A DNA stretch of 64,000 nucleotides from AP-15 sp963772965 (lineage in GTDB: Bacteria; Pseudomonadota; Alphaproteobacteria; ATCC43930; CGMCC-115725): NCBI GenBank assembly GCA_963772965.1, contig CAVYZU010000006.1:1-64000 (forward strand). Reading direction: 5' to 3'. This document shows positions 24,978 to 34,571 of this stretch, in pieces; position 1 is the first letter of the stretch, and every line of letters begins with the position of its first letter. The translations under genes were made by a program, and so were the position numbers. The notes under the pieces are model-generated. The model worked only from the letters and a program-made list of their open reading frames with translations. It searched no databases and was not told the origin of the DNA.

Positions 24978-25934
24978 ATGCCTCGCAACCGCGTGCAGCA
25001 CCAGAAGGGCCTCTCGGATGATGCATTCGAGCAGCACTATCCGGACGAGGAGGCGTGCCGGAAGGTGTGGTTTGCCTGGCGCTGGCCTGAGGGCTTCAAG
25101 TGTCCGCGGTGCGCAGAGACAGACTATTGTGAGATCCGGAATCGTCAATTGCTTCAGTGCCGGCGATGCCGGTACCAGACATCACTGATCGCCGGCACCA
25201 TCCTGCAGGGTACCAAGTTGCCGATCCGGGTGTGGTTTCGCGCCATGCACCTGCTCGCCCAAGGCAAAAAGGGCCTGTCCAACATCGAGCTGGGTCGGCG
25301 GCTCGGGATCTCAACCAACGCTGCCTGGCGCGTTCAGCACAAGCTGATGCAGGCCATGCTCGAGCGTGACCGTCGTTACAAGCTCGGCGCCAGCGGCCCG
25401 CGCATCGAGATCGACGACGCTTATGTCGGCGGCGAGCGATCTGGTGAAGGCTCTGGGCGCGGCCGACGTGGTCACACTCCTTTCATCGCCGCAATCGAGA
25501 CGTCTGATGACGGTCGACCGCTGCACGCCCGCCTCCAGGTCGTGCGCGGGTTCCGCGCTGGCGAAACCAAACGCCTATGCGCCGAGGTCGCGGCCGGAAC
25601 CACCGTCGTCAGCGACGGCGGCCAATGGTTTCGCTGCATCGCCGAGCAGCCGGGTATCGTCCACGAGCGTCACGTCACGGGCTCCGGTCGCGCCTCTGCC
25701 CGTCACGCTGCCTTCCGCTGGGCGAACACAGTACTTGCCAACGTCAAGAACAGCCTCGTGGCCACTCATCGTGTGGTCGGCGCCAAGCATCTGCCGCGCT
25801 ACCTCGGCGCCTTCGCTTGGCGCTTCAACCGCCGCTTTGTGCTGAAAACGATCCACGAGCGCCTCGCCATCGCGGCAGCGACGACCCCGCCGATGCCCTA
25901 CCGGCTCCTCAAACTGCCTGAGGCTCGATGGTAA
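24978..25934 (+). CDS. IS1595 family transposase
   Basis: A 318-residue transposase with the two-part structure of the family: an N-terminal zinc ribbon (GFKCPRCAETDYCEIRN, then LLQCRRCRYQTSLIAGT) and an ISXO2-like catalytic domain (IEIDDAYVGGERSGEGSGR, TTVVSDGGQWF, VHERHVTG, VLANVKNSLVATHRVVGAKH, LGAFAWRFNRRF). Acidic residues in IDDAYVGG and VSDGG and the Asn/His of the last strand form the active site. The frame is intact. Confidence 0.9.
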   Translation: MPRNRVQHQKGLSDDAFEQHYPDEEACRKVWFAWRWPEGFKCPRCAETDYCEIRNRQLLQCRRCRYQTSLIAGTILQGTKLPIRVWFRAMHLLAQGKKGLSNIELGRRLGISTNAAWRVQHKLMQAMLERDRRYKLGASGPRIEIDDAYVGGERSGEGSGRGRRGHTPFIAAIETSDDGRPLHARLQVVRGFRAGETKRLCAEVAAGTTVVSDGGQWFRCIAEQPGIVHERHVTGSGRASARHAAFRWANTVLANVKNSLVATHRVVGAKHLPRYLGAFAWRFNRRFVLKTIHERLAIAAATTPPMPYRLLKLPEARW

Positions 25935-25949
25935 GCAGGAACCCGATTA

Positions 25950-26747
25950 TCACGTAGACCCGCTCGGTGGCAGAACGCCCATATCTCTCCCCATTGCCCG
26001 GCATTCGTTCCCTATGTCGCGCCGGGAAATAATCGCCTCAGAGAGCGGTTCCTCATACACGATCCGCCATCCGATCGAGCCTTTGATCGGGCTGATCAGC
26101 CCGTAACCGGGAGACGGGGCGTAGGCCCTGACCCCGGCGACCTCATGCTTCGCGAGCGACGTGCGAACCTCGGCAAGCATGCGTCGTAACAGCTTGGTGT
26201 GGTTCAGCGCCTGCTCGAATGATCGAATGATCTCCGCCGGCATATCAATGACCCCGCCCATCGTTGCTCGATGGTACGCCCCGAAGTCTATTGTCAGGCG
26301 CGATGCCCTATCATTCTCTGCGATCTTCTTATCGATCACCGCTTGCCGGGCATCTTGAGTTTTCGCTTGGACTATAGCGCGAGCGAACTTGAGGTTGTCG
26401 TCGACAAGCACCTTCCACGTCCGCATCAGCTCAAAGAAGGCAAAGACCCACATCTGGCTCCAAGCTGAAAGCAAGAACATTTCTGGTAAAGGTGTATATT
26501 CTAAATCAATTTTCTGGAACAAAAGCTGCTCCTCCATTGGGTTTAACGCTTGATCGGTGATGGATATATTGCGGCACTGCATTTGCAAGTATAAATCCGA
26601 GAACATGTGTGGCAACTGACGCAGCACGTCGAACAGGTCAGGAAGCTGCTCAGGCGGCGGGATGTTGTCATCATCCTGCTGATCTATGTCCAAAGGGGCT
26701 CCTCCAGCCAAATGCGCCAAAATCCCAATGTTTAGTGTATTGCACAC
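25950..26747 (-). CDS. Hypothetical protein, 3' end cut by IS1595
   Basis: A 265-residue unknown with a GTG start at 26747 (an ATG start inside is possible). It begins with a hydrophobic-to-acidic stretch (IGILAHLAGGAPLDIDQQDD), then helical parts with many Trp, Phe and Met (LPEMFLLSAWSQMWVFAFFE, LMRTWKVLVDDNLKFARAIV) and IDFGAYHRATMGGVIDMPAE. The last two codons read into the IS1595 right repeat: the stop TGA is part of ACGTGATAA. The native C-terminus was therefore probably longer. No family recognised; the neighbouring mobile genes suggest an accessory origin. Confidence 0.55.
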   Translation of the reverse strand: MCNTLNIGILAHLAGGAPLDIDQQDDDNIPPPEQLPDLFDVLRQLPHMFSDLYLQMQCRNISITDQALNPMEEQLLFQKIDLEYTPLPEMFLLSAWSQMWVFAFFELMRTWKVLVDDNLKFARAIVQAKTQDARQAVIDKKIAENDRASRLTIDFGAYHRATMGGVIDMPAEIIRSFEQALNHTKLLRRMLAEVRTSLAKHEVAGVRAYAPSPGYGLISPIKGSIGWRIVYEEPLSEAIISRRDIGNECRAMGRDMGVLPPSGST

Positions 26748-27336
26748 TGCGGCACCAACAGCGGCACCAGCGGCGATGGTGGATCGATGGTTTGTGCGGT
26801 TGCCGCCGATGGCTTAGTGCGAACACCGCCTCGGCCGCCCCACGCGCTTAGGCGCGGCTGACGCGCTCATCTGGGTGCGGGCGGCTGCGTGGTCGCGTCG
26901 GTAGATGGGCCGGCGTCGCGGGAGATTTTCGGCCATATGTTTCGCACAACGTAGGCCATTGATCGCGCTTCCGCCAGCGGCCCTCTCAAAACTCTTGAGG
27001 GCTGTATGCCGCTGGTCTGGTGCGCCTCTGCGGGGGCGGATCATCGGAGTTTTCGGCTGATGACCAAAGCGACGCCAGCGAATGGTCGGGGTGGGTCGAG
27101 CGTCAGAGCCTGCGACGTGGTGCGCTATACTCGACCGTCGCGTCCTTGACCGATCCGGAAGGGGCTGGGGCATTCTCGGCGGAGCGAACTACAGGCGAGG
27201 TCCCAAGCCACATTCTTGCCATTTTGATTGCCCCGAAGGGCCGTTATGGTTAATTATCCGCACGGGCGCACCCGTTTCTATGCGGTTCCATTAATAAACG
27301 AGCCCGGGCTGGACCCGGGATCACGGAGGGAATGTG
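26748..27336. other. Non-coding stretch
   Basis: Nearly 590 bp between divergent genes, with no family signal in any frame. It should include the promoter of the tannase cluster. CCCGGG occurs twice within 17 bases just before the tannase ribosome site. Confidence 0.35.
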
Positions 27337-29052
27337 ATGAAATGCTTAAACTTTCTGGTATTGATACCCGCTGTCGGCTTGGTGGGGGTCGCCGCCGGCG
27401 CCCGATCGGCTTCAGCGGATACCTGCTCGAATCTGATGGCTTCGCTTAGTTTAACCGACATTACGATCACGGCGGCACAAACAATCCCTACCGGCAATTA
27501 TAAGGCCGCCAACGGCCAGACTTTCCCAAATCTGCCGACATTTTGCCGGGTTGCAGCCACGGCGACGCCGACCAGCCAATCGGATATCAATTTTGAGGTC
27601 TGGATGCCGCCCTCAGGAACCTGGAACGGCATCTTTCGCGGCGAAGGCTCGGGCGGTTCCGCGGGCTCGATCACCTTTTCCCTGATGGCAAATGCGATCG
27701 CCCGCAACTACGCAACCATGTCGAACGACAATGGACACACCGGCAGCAACTGGTCGTTCTCCTTGCAACCGGAACGGGTAAACGATTTTGGGTATCGGTC
27801 CCAGCACGACACAACTGTGGCGGCAAAGGCGATTATCCAGGCCTACTACCAAAAAGGACCAAACTATTCCTACTTCTACGGCTGCTCACAGGGTGGCCAT
27901 CACGCGCTGATGGAGGCGCAGCGCTATCCCGACGACTATGACGGCATCGTCGCCGGCGCTTATGCCGGGATCGATTGGACGGCGCTGATGTTCGGCGAGC
28001 TATGGACCGGGGTCCATTCGGACACGGGCGGGCCCACTTCCGCTTTGCCACAAACTCAGCTGAACTTGGTTACGAATGCCGTGCTAAAGCAGTGCGGCAC
28101 TCAGGATGGCGGGCTCGCAACCGATGCTTTTCTTGCAGACCCGCGCGACTGCCACTTCAACCCGCAAACGTTGCAATGCAAGACAGGGCAGGACCCAAGC
28201 ACCTGTCTCACCGCCGGTCAGGTCTCAGCCGTACAGGCGATCTACAATGGTGCTTCGAACCCGCAAACCCACCGGCAGATCTGGCCCGGGTTTCTGCCCG
28301 GCAGCGAGACCTTTTGGCGCGAGGTGCTGGTCGGCAATCCCAACGCGCCCGGCGGCAGCTCGGCATCGTTCTTCAAAGACGGCGTGTTTAACGGCGAGGC
28401 CAACTTCAGCTATTTGAACATCAACTTCGACAGCGATGTGATGCTGACCGACAACAAGCCGGCCGGCAGCGGGCTGACCTGGCAACAGGCGCTTGACGCC
28501 AACAACCCAGATCTCAGCGCGTTTCGGCAGCACGGTGGAAAGCTGCTAATGTATCACGGTCTTGCCGACCCATTCGTAAGTCCTCTTGGCAGTCTCGACT
28601 ATTACACCGCGGTGATCGGCGCCAACGGGCGCGAGCCTAATCCAGTCAAAGACACGCAAAGCTTTGTACGGTTGTTCCTGGCCCCCGGCGTGACCCATTG
28701 TGGCGGCGGCCCGGGTGCAAATGTATTCGATGGCCCCGACAATCTGGGTGGTCCGGAAGACCCCGACCACGACGTCTTCCTGGCATTGCGACAGTGGGTC
28801 GAAAACGGCGTCGCACCTACGCGTATCATTGGTACTAAATATGTTGGCGACAACCCGGCTAATGGGGTCGCCTTTACCCGGCCGATGTGTGCGTATCCGC
28901 AGCTGGCGCGGTATCGTGGAGCTGGCGCCACGACCGATGCTTCGAGCTTTGTTTGCGTGACGGATAACAATGACAGCAACGGCCACGTCATTGCCGATTT
29001 CGGAACCTTCGACACCGGGCTCGGCTACGCCGATCTGTTGTTCTTCCCATAA
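27337..29052 (+). CDS. Secreted tannase/feruloyl esterase family hydrolase
   Basis: A 571-residue alpha/beta hydrolase that would cleave ester bonds of galloyl or hydroxycinnamoyl conjugates outside the cytoplasm. The leader (residues 1-28, LVLIPAVGLVGVAAGARSAS, then ADTC) is a Sec signal. The nucleophile is in YFYGCSQGGHHALMEAQRYP (Ser about 184), the acid in MYHGLADPFVSP and the histidine in APGVTHCGGGPG. The paired cysteines near Ser and His match the tannase-family disulfide that bridges the triad. Start at ATG 27337 with GGAGGG upstream; a GTG at 27334 is in frame. It is the first of three consecutive secreted ester hydrolases. Confidence 0.9.
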   Translation: MKCLNFLVLIPAVGLVGVAAGARSASADTCSNLMASLSLTDITITAAQTIPTGNYKAANGQTFPNLPTFCRVAATATPTSQSDINFEVWMPPSGTWNGIFRGEGSGGSAGSITFSLMANAIARNYATMSNDNGHTGSNWSFSLQPERVNDFGYRSQHDTTVAAKAIIQAYYQKGPNYSYFYGCSQGGHHALMEAQRYPDDYDGIVAGAYAGIDWTALMFGELWTGVHSDTGGPTSALPQTQLNLVTNAVLKQCGTQDGGLATDAFLADPRDCHFNPQTLQCKTGQDPSTCLTAGQVSAVQAIYNGASNPQTHRQIWPGFLPGSETFWREVLVGNPNAPGGSSASFFKDGVFNGEANFSYLNINFDSDVMLTDNKPAGSGLTWQQALDANNPDLSAFRQHGGKLLMYHGLADPFVSPLGSLDYYTAVIGANGREPNPVKDTQSFVRLFLAPGVTHCGGGPGANVFDGPDNLGGPEDPDHDVFLALRQWVENGVAPTRIIGTKYVGDNPANGVAFTRPMCAYPQLARYRGAGATTDASSFVCVTDNNDSNGHVIADFGTFDTGLGYADLLFFP

Positions 29053-29375
29053 GCTGAAGCGGCACGGCGCGGCGGGCGCCACCCCGCGACGCCTGCCGCC
29101 ATCTCGACGCAGATCACGCCGCACAAAAGCTTATCGCGCTTACGCTGCCCCAGCTCGTGCCTCACACGGAGCGAGCGCGCATCCAGCTAGATCTGCAGAT
29201 TACACTTTGCTGACATGTGTATTTAAGGGGTGAGGCATGCATTTGTGACATTGAAGTGTTTTCTGCGACCGAAAGTATCGTGTTAAGGTTAAACGTTTCC
29301 GGCCGAAGCACGCTTGAAACGTACCGCCAGCCGCCGGATTAGAAGAGTCAAACCGGTTTTTAGGGAGGGATCCGC
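29053..29375. other. Non-coding stretch between tannase genes
   Basis: About 320 bp; no gene seen. A-T-rich around 29210-29300, so it may hold a separate promoter for the second tannase-family gene. Confidence 0.35.
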
Positions 29376-31760
29376 ATGAAAATTTTTATGCTCGCCCTTG
29401 CGACGGCTGTGATGGCGCTCGTTGCAAACGCCTCGGTTTCTCGTGCCGATACTGCTTGCACCAGCACCCTAAGCGGCTCCGTCAATGGCAACATTGTGGT
29501 GCCAAGCGGTGCTTCCTGTACGTTGTCCAATGTGACGGTGACCGGCGGCGTCCAGGTACTGCAGAACGCCAGTCTCACCGTCGACGCGACGCAGCAACCG
29601 GCGACGATCAACGGCAATGTACAAGCTACCAATTGCACGTTCGCAGTCCTCGAAGGCGGCGTTACCGTAGGCGGGAGCGTAATAATACAACACTGCGCCC
29701 AAGAAAGCGGTTTCATCGGGCCGGGTGTTAAGATCGGCGGCAATTTCCAATGTCAGAACAATTCCGGGGCATGCGAGGCAGATCTCGGTGATGTCCATGG
29801 CGCCGTCCTGATTTCGAACAATAGTTCGAGTAGCCCATCAGACATCAGCTTGACCAGTGTCGGCGGCGTCTTGCAGTGCCAGGGCAACAGCGCCTCGCCC
29901 ACGCACGGTTTTGGCCCCGACTTTGTCAATGGCAGTTTGCAAGGCCAGTGCGCAGCGAGCCTAGGCTTTGCTCCTTCGACGACGGCAGTTCCTAGCTGTG
30001 TGGCGTCGACGTTGAACGTCCCCAATGTCACCGTTATATCCGCCACGATGGTTCCAGCGTCGAACGCCACAGTGGCGGCAGGCACCTTTAACGTGCCCGA
30101 ACATTGTCAGGTGATCGGCAAAGTCGCGACTAGTGGGGAGTGCCCAACGACAGGCCCGTGGGCAACCGGCTGCGAGACGGGAGGCCCAGGCTCTGCCGAG
30201 TTCCGACTCAACTTGCCGCCGGCCTGGAATCACCATTTTCTCTTCGAAGGCTGCGGTGGAAATTGTGGGTCGGTTACCTCGACCTCGGTCAACACCTTGG
30301 ACGCCGACGAAGCGCTCGGCCTCGGTTACGCCGTCGTCAACACCGACACCGGGCACGAGCAAGACCCGGCGACAATCCTTCTTACCTGGGCTGTCAGCGA
30401 CAGCACGCCGCCCGTCGTCAACGCGCCGGCGATCGTCGATTTCTACTATCGCGCGGTCCACCAGGTAACGGTAGCGACCAAGCAATATGTCGAGGCCTTT
30501 TACAGCGCGCCGATTGACGATGCCTATTTCGACGGGTGCTCGACCGGCGGCCGCCAGAGCATGGTGGAGGGTACGCGTTATCCCGTCGATTACGACGGGC
30601 TCATCGTCGGCGACCCTGCCATCTCGCTCAGTCGTGGGGGCGCCTCGACCCTCAAGCAGGGACTGGCCTTCGTCCCAACCGGCACCTATCTGCCGCTCTC
30701 TACGGCGCAAGCTGTAGACGCAGCAGTATATGCAAGCTGCGATGCCGCCGACGGCGTTATGGATGGGCTTATACAAAACCCGGCGGCGTGCAACATCCTG
30801 CCTTCGGCGTTGGGCCCTTCGGGCTCGGGCATCTTGACCACGGCCCAAGCGAATGCACTGCAAGCTTATATCCTGCCGGAGACCGATGCGACGTTCGGCC
30901 AGCCGCTGTTCCCCGGTATGGCGATTAGCGATCTGAGCACCGCCAACTTCATAGCGCCGGGTACGAATGACGAGATCGCAACCGCGCCAGCGTCTCCCAC
31001 CGCAGCCGAGCCTTGGGGCGTGCCTTCCTGCCCTTACGCCACATGCGGAGGTCGCGGGCCGTCTGCGTGGTCACTCGGCGAGGTCGCTATCAAAGCCTAT
31101 GTCGAAGAGAATGAGTTCTTTGACGTCAACCCCAATGGCCCGACCCCGAATTGGCCCGAGACGGTGTCTGCAGCGGGCAACACGATACCCGATGCAACCT
31201 TGGCCCTTTTGGTGGCGCAGCGGGGTCAGGGCGACGCGGACGATCCCCACCAATTGATGAACTTCGTGAACAAGGGCGGGAAGGTGGTCTGGTATCACGG
31301 CGGCAGCGACACGTTGATCTCGCCTTACCGTTCGACCTGGTACTACGAGCAACTGGCGTCGCTGCTCGGCGGCTACAGCCCGACGCAGAACAGCGTGCGT
31401 CTGTTCATGGTGCCCGGAATGGATCATTGCTCGGGCGGAGTTTCGCCGAACAGCTTCGATACGCTGCAGGCGCTCGACAATTGGGTGACAAAAGGTGTCG
31501 CTCCGGATGCGATCGTCGCGACGGCGCCTGCGACGGCAACGGTGCCGTTGCCGCACCCCGGCCGGACCATGCCGCTCTGCAAATTCCCGGAGGAGGCAAG
31601 CTATTCGGGCTCGGGCGATATGTACTCAGCGGCCAGCTGGTCTTGCCATCCCGCCGACACGCGGATGTTGCAGGTCGGCACCACTGGTGAGGCGTCAGGC
31701 GTGGACACCGGCACGGCGCTGGAATACCTCACCGAATCGCTCGGCCTCAACGGTCAGTAA
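29376..31760 (+). CDS. Secreted tannase-family hydrolase with an extra N-terminal repeat domain
   Basis: A 794-residue protein. Residues 1-25 are a signal peptide. Residues 27-200 have a repeating pattern of small and hydrophobic residues (SGSVNGNIVVPSGASCTLSN, VTVTGGVQVLQNASLTVDAT, GGVTVGGSVIIQHC, VKIGGNFQCQNNSGAC), suggestive of a beta-solenoid or adhesin-like fold. The tannase domain follows from about 205, with nucleophile Ser389 in DAYFDGCSTGGRQSMVEGTR, the acid in HGGSDTLISPYR and the histidine in PGMDHCSGG. Cysteines flank the Ser and His as in other tannases. A strong ribosome site AGGGAGGG is present. It is 220 residues longer than its upstream neighbour because of the added domain, which could bind a polymer or surface. 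Confidence 0.88.
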   Translation: MKIFMLALATAVMALVANASVSRADTACTSTLSGSVNGNIVVPSGASCTLSNVTVTGGVQVLQNASLTVDATQQPATINGNVQATNCTFAVLEGGVTVGGSVIIQHCAQESGFIGPGVKIGGNFQCQNNSGACEADLGDVHGAVLISNNSSSSPSDISLTSVGGVLQCQGNSASPTHGFGPDFVNGSLQGQCAASLGFAPSTTAVPSCVASTLNVPNVTVISATMVPASNATVAAGTFNVPEHCQVIGKVATSGECPTTGPWATGCETGGPGSAEFRLNLPPAWNHHFLFEGCGGNCGSVTSTSVNTLDADEALGLGYAVVNTDTGHEQDPATILLTWAVSDSTPPVVNAPAIVDFYYRAVHQVTVATKQYVEAFYSAPIDDAYFDGCSTGGRQSMVEGTRYPVDYDGLIVGDPAISLSRGGASTLKQGLAFVPTGTYLPLSTAQAVDAAVYASCDAADGVMDGLIQNPAACNILPSALGPSGSGILTTAQANALQAYILPETDATFGQPLFPGMAISDLSTANFIAPGTNDEIATAPASPTAAEPWGVPSCPYATCGGRGPSAWSLGEVAIKAYVEENEFFDVNPNGPTPNWPETVSAAGNTIPDATLALLVAQRGQGDADDPHQLMNFVNKGGKVVWYHGGSDTLISPYRSTWYYEQLASLLGGYSPTQNSVRLFMVPGMDHCSGGVSPNSFDTLQALDNWVTKGVAPDAIVATAPATATVPLPHPGRTMPLCKFPEEASYSGSGDMYSAASWSCHPADTRMLQVGTTGEASGVDTGTALEYLTESLGLNGQ

Positions 31761-31769
31761 ACCTACTGC

Positions 31770-31798
31770 GGGGCGCGCGCGTCGCGATCGCGCGCCCC
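31770..31798 (+). terminator. GC-rich hairpin after tannase 2
   Basis: GGGGCGCGCG (31770-31779) pairs with CGCGCGCCCC (31789-31798) around 9 bases, starting 10 bp after the stop. A stable stem, but without a T-run. Confidence 0.5.
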
Positions 31799-32069
31799 GG
31801 CCGCGGTCGCCCGGTTGCGGGCGTCGCCCGTACCAGCGGGAAGAGCGCCGAGGTCAGATGCGACAGACAACGACGGAAGAGGCGCGCCTTGATGAACGCA
31901 ACGCAATGAGTTCCAGCGCTGCGAGGCAGGCAACCCTCGGTTCGGCCGTTCACGGCTCGCGTTGTGGGCCGAGCCCATCGCCATGGAGCTCGAAAAAATG
32001 AGACTTTGGGGCTGATCCGCACCGAATCCGGGAAAAATCGGGTCAAACTTGGGAAGGGAGGGAACGAAC
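31799..32069. other. Leader region of the third hydrolase gene
   Basis: The 270 bp between the hairpin and the next start have no convincing ORF; GGGAAGGGAGGG near 32052-32063 is the ribosome site of the downstream gene. Confidence 0.3.
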
Positions 32070-34408
32070 ATGCGCCGCAGCAAAAGGAAGCTATTCAACT
32101 ATCTGCTCTCGGTTGCCGCTGTTAGCTGTGCGGCTGTCAGTTGGACTTCACCGAGTGACGCGTTCGTCCAGCAGTTGGTCGTCGATCAGACGGCGACCGT
32201 CAACCTTAAGCCGATTCCATTGGGCACCTCAGTCCCGGGTCCCGCAACGGCCTATACGGTGTACCAGGGCCGGATATTTGGTGCGCTCGATCCTCATAGT
32301 AGCCTTAATACGATCATTACCGACATCCACCACGCGCCGACAACGGCGGGCAAGGTTGGCTACATTGCTAACTTTCAGATTGTCACCCCGACTAGCCCTT
32401 CTGAGCGCAGCGGACTGCTGATCTACGAGGTCTCGAACCGTGGCGGTAACGCGATCTCCACGACCGCATTGGTGCAGGGTGCGACTTACGTGCAGAGCGG
32501 CTGGCAGGGCGATCTCTTGGCGGAGTGCTCGCTGCCTGTGCCGGCGCCATATCCATGCGTTAATCTGAATTCGGGATCTTATGGCACGCTGAATACCACC
32601 ACCGGGGCCTTCACCCCTCCGAAGGTGAGCGTTATTCCAGGCACGACCCAGTTGACGAGTTATGTCATTCAGGTTCCGGTGGCGACGACTGATGGTAAGG
32701 CGCCGAACGGAAAAAACACGATCACCGGTCCGGTGTACTCGCATATCCCGCCGGGTACGAGCGGTAGCACAGCGCAACTGATCATCGGCAATTCTCCCGA
32801 CGCTGGTAGCGCGTTTACACCGTACCAACCGGCAAGCTTGAACACCAGTAAAGCGAGCCTCTGGAGCGAAACATCTCAGACGCTTGGAGGCGTGGATACC
32901 GACAAGACGATAATTCCGAGCAGCGCTTGGTCTTGGGCATACTGCCCAAACGGGTCACCTGGTACGCCAAACACGACGTGGATTTGCTTGAACGGCGACA
33001 CCTTCGACCCAAACCGGCTGTATGAAATTTCGTTCAAGGCGGCGAACCCGTTGGTGCTTGGGATCGGCTATGCCGCGACCCGGGATCTCGTCTCGTTCCT
33101 TCGCCATCAGACGGTAGCACCCGGTGGCGGTTCAAACCCGATCTCTGGAACGGTCACCAAGACCCTGGGCATCGGTTCGTCGCAGTCCGGCGCGTTTCTC
33201 CGGGCATTGACCTTCTACGGCATGAACGAGGATGAAGACCGCCGCATGGTGTTTGATGGCATCTGGCCGATGATCGACGGCCGGATGCCATCAAACACCA
33301 TGCGGCGGTCTTCTCCAGCTCTATATGGGCGGCGAGGAAGCACCGGTCTGGTGGGCGGACTTCCCGAACGAGGCCCGTCATCTTCCAGCTAATGGCCTCC
33401 TACATCGCTGCACAATGACCTACACCTGCCCGCAGGTCCTGTCGACGTTCGGTGAGCTCGAGTTCTATGGTGAAAAGATGGGGCCGGATATGACGGGATA
33501 CTGCGTCGTCTGCGTCGTCGACATCCCCAAGCCGGACAATGTCTACCGGTACTACCTACCAGGGACGTCGCATGGCGGCAGCATTACCGCAGCGAGCTTT
33601 AACTGGAATCCTCCTCCTACAACTCTGCCTTTTAATGGCGGCCAAATGTATCCCTCGAATCCCAATGGAGAGAACTACACGAGCAACGCGTTGCAAGCGG
33701 AGTTCATCGCCTTCCTGATGAGCGGTACGCCAATGCCTCCGAGTATTCCGGGGGGCACTTATCCGACACTGTTCAGCAAGCAATTGGTGCCGAACACCCA
33801 GGCGGACGAGGGATTTCCGGACATCCCTCTCTTTGCATTTGGCGGCAATAATGCCTGGCCTCCGATTGTCTATAACTTCGGGCCCGGCGTGAACTATCAA
33901 GAGGAGACGGGAGTTCGCCACCGTCCAGCCGCCGCAGGTGCAAGAGGTGCTCACGCCATATGTCCCGCGCGTGAATTCCGACGGCAACGATGACGTCGGC
34001 AGCGTTCCCTCTGTGTTGTTCCAGGCTCCGCTGGGTACTTATGTCGGTTGGAATATAATCCCATCCCCCAGCCCCTATGCAGGTCAGCAAGACAATCTCT
34101 CGGGGGGTTATTGGCCCTTCCAGCAGACAATTGCAGCGCGGCAGGCGGCAGGGGATCCGCGCCCGTCGCTCCAAGAGCGGTACGGCACTCACGCCGGCTA
34201 TGTTTGCGTTGTCACGGCAGCGGCGAACGGCGCAATCGAAGAAGGCTTCCTCCTCGTGTCAGACGCGAACACGCTTGTCGGGGATGCGAACGCGTCGAAC
34301 GTGCTGGGGGCCCCTTTCACCCCGACCGGAACTGATACAAAGTTGGCCAATCGGCTGTGCTCGCTGCCCTCAGCAACGGCGATAACAGCAACGGGCCGCA
34401 CGTACTGA
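32070..34408 (+). pseudogene. Secreted alpha/beta-hydrolase-domain protein (Abhydrolase_10-like), broken
   Basis: A secreted hydrolase in at least three pieces. Piece one (32070 to about 33268) has a leader (LFNYLLSVAAVSCAAVSWTS, then PSDAF), SGLLIYEVSNRGGNAIS and the nucleophile region LGIGSSQSGAFLRALTFYGM, then NEDEDRRMVFDGIWPMIDGR. The following 35 bases are an inverted copy of upstream sequence, after which the family sequence resumes in another frame (33325-33993: MGGEEAPVWWADFPNEARHL, YYLPGTSHGGS with the probable catalytic His). About 33910 the frame shifts again, to EFATVQPPQVQEVLTPYVPR and on to 34408. Full-length relatives are around 650-700 residues. It completes a run of three ester hydrolases. 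Confidence 0.8.
33234..33313. repeat. 35-bp inverted repeat (fold-back) inside the hydrolase gene
   Basis: The arms 33234-33268 and 33279-33313 are reverse complements with a single mismatch (inner edge GGCCA versus GGCCG), separated by a 10-base loop. The left arm is the coding sequence for DRRMVFDGIW; the right arm is its inverted copy and destroys the frame. It is not part of an IS that I recognise. Confidence 0.9.
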
Positions 34409-34435
34409 ACCTATACTTCGGTTACCGACAAACCA

Positions 34436-34468
34436 GGGGTGGCGGATTAGAGCCTAATCCCCCACTCC
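34436..34468 (+). terminator. Hairpin after the third hydrolase gene
   Basis: GGATTAG (34444-34450) pairs with CTAATCC (34454-34460), extended by GGGGTGG and CCACTCC with one wobble pair after a C/C bulge. It lies 28 bp after the stop, and TCTTCCC follows. Likely terminator of the hydrolase cluster. Confidence 0.55.
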
Positions 34469-34571
34469 TCTTCCCTGCGGCGGCGTCACCATCAAACAAC
34501 GGCGAACGAGGAAAAGCCGTCGAGCAGCCACGGCACGATGACCCGCCGATCCGCCAGGGCCATAACCGATA

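Larger units (their letters stand above)
24885..25955 (+). mobile_element. IS1595-type insertion sequence
   Basis: A 1071-bp element bounded by 30-bp imperfect inverted repeats (24885-24914 and 25926-25955; 25 of 30 positions match, outer part ACGTGATAA, inner part GCTTACCATCG). The transposase stop codon lies inside the right repeat. The 8-bp target duplication usual for this family is not seen (CAATCGCA versus AGACCCGC), so one side has probably suffered a deletion or rearrangement. The right end interrupts the gene at 25950-26747. Confidence 0.85.

Noticed and set aside
24877..25963. 8-bp target duplication for IS1595
   Set aside because: CAATCGCA and AGACCCGC flank the element and do not match.
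29961..30863. 300-codon minus-strand ORF within tannase 2
   Set aside because: Arg-rich antisense reading of a gene with signal peptide and catalytic motifs.
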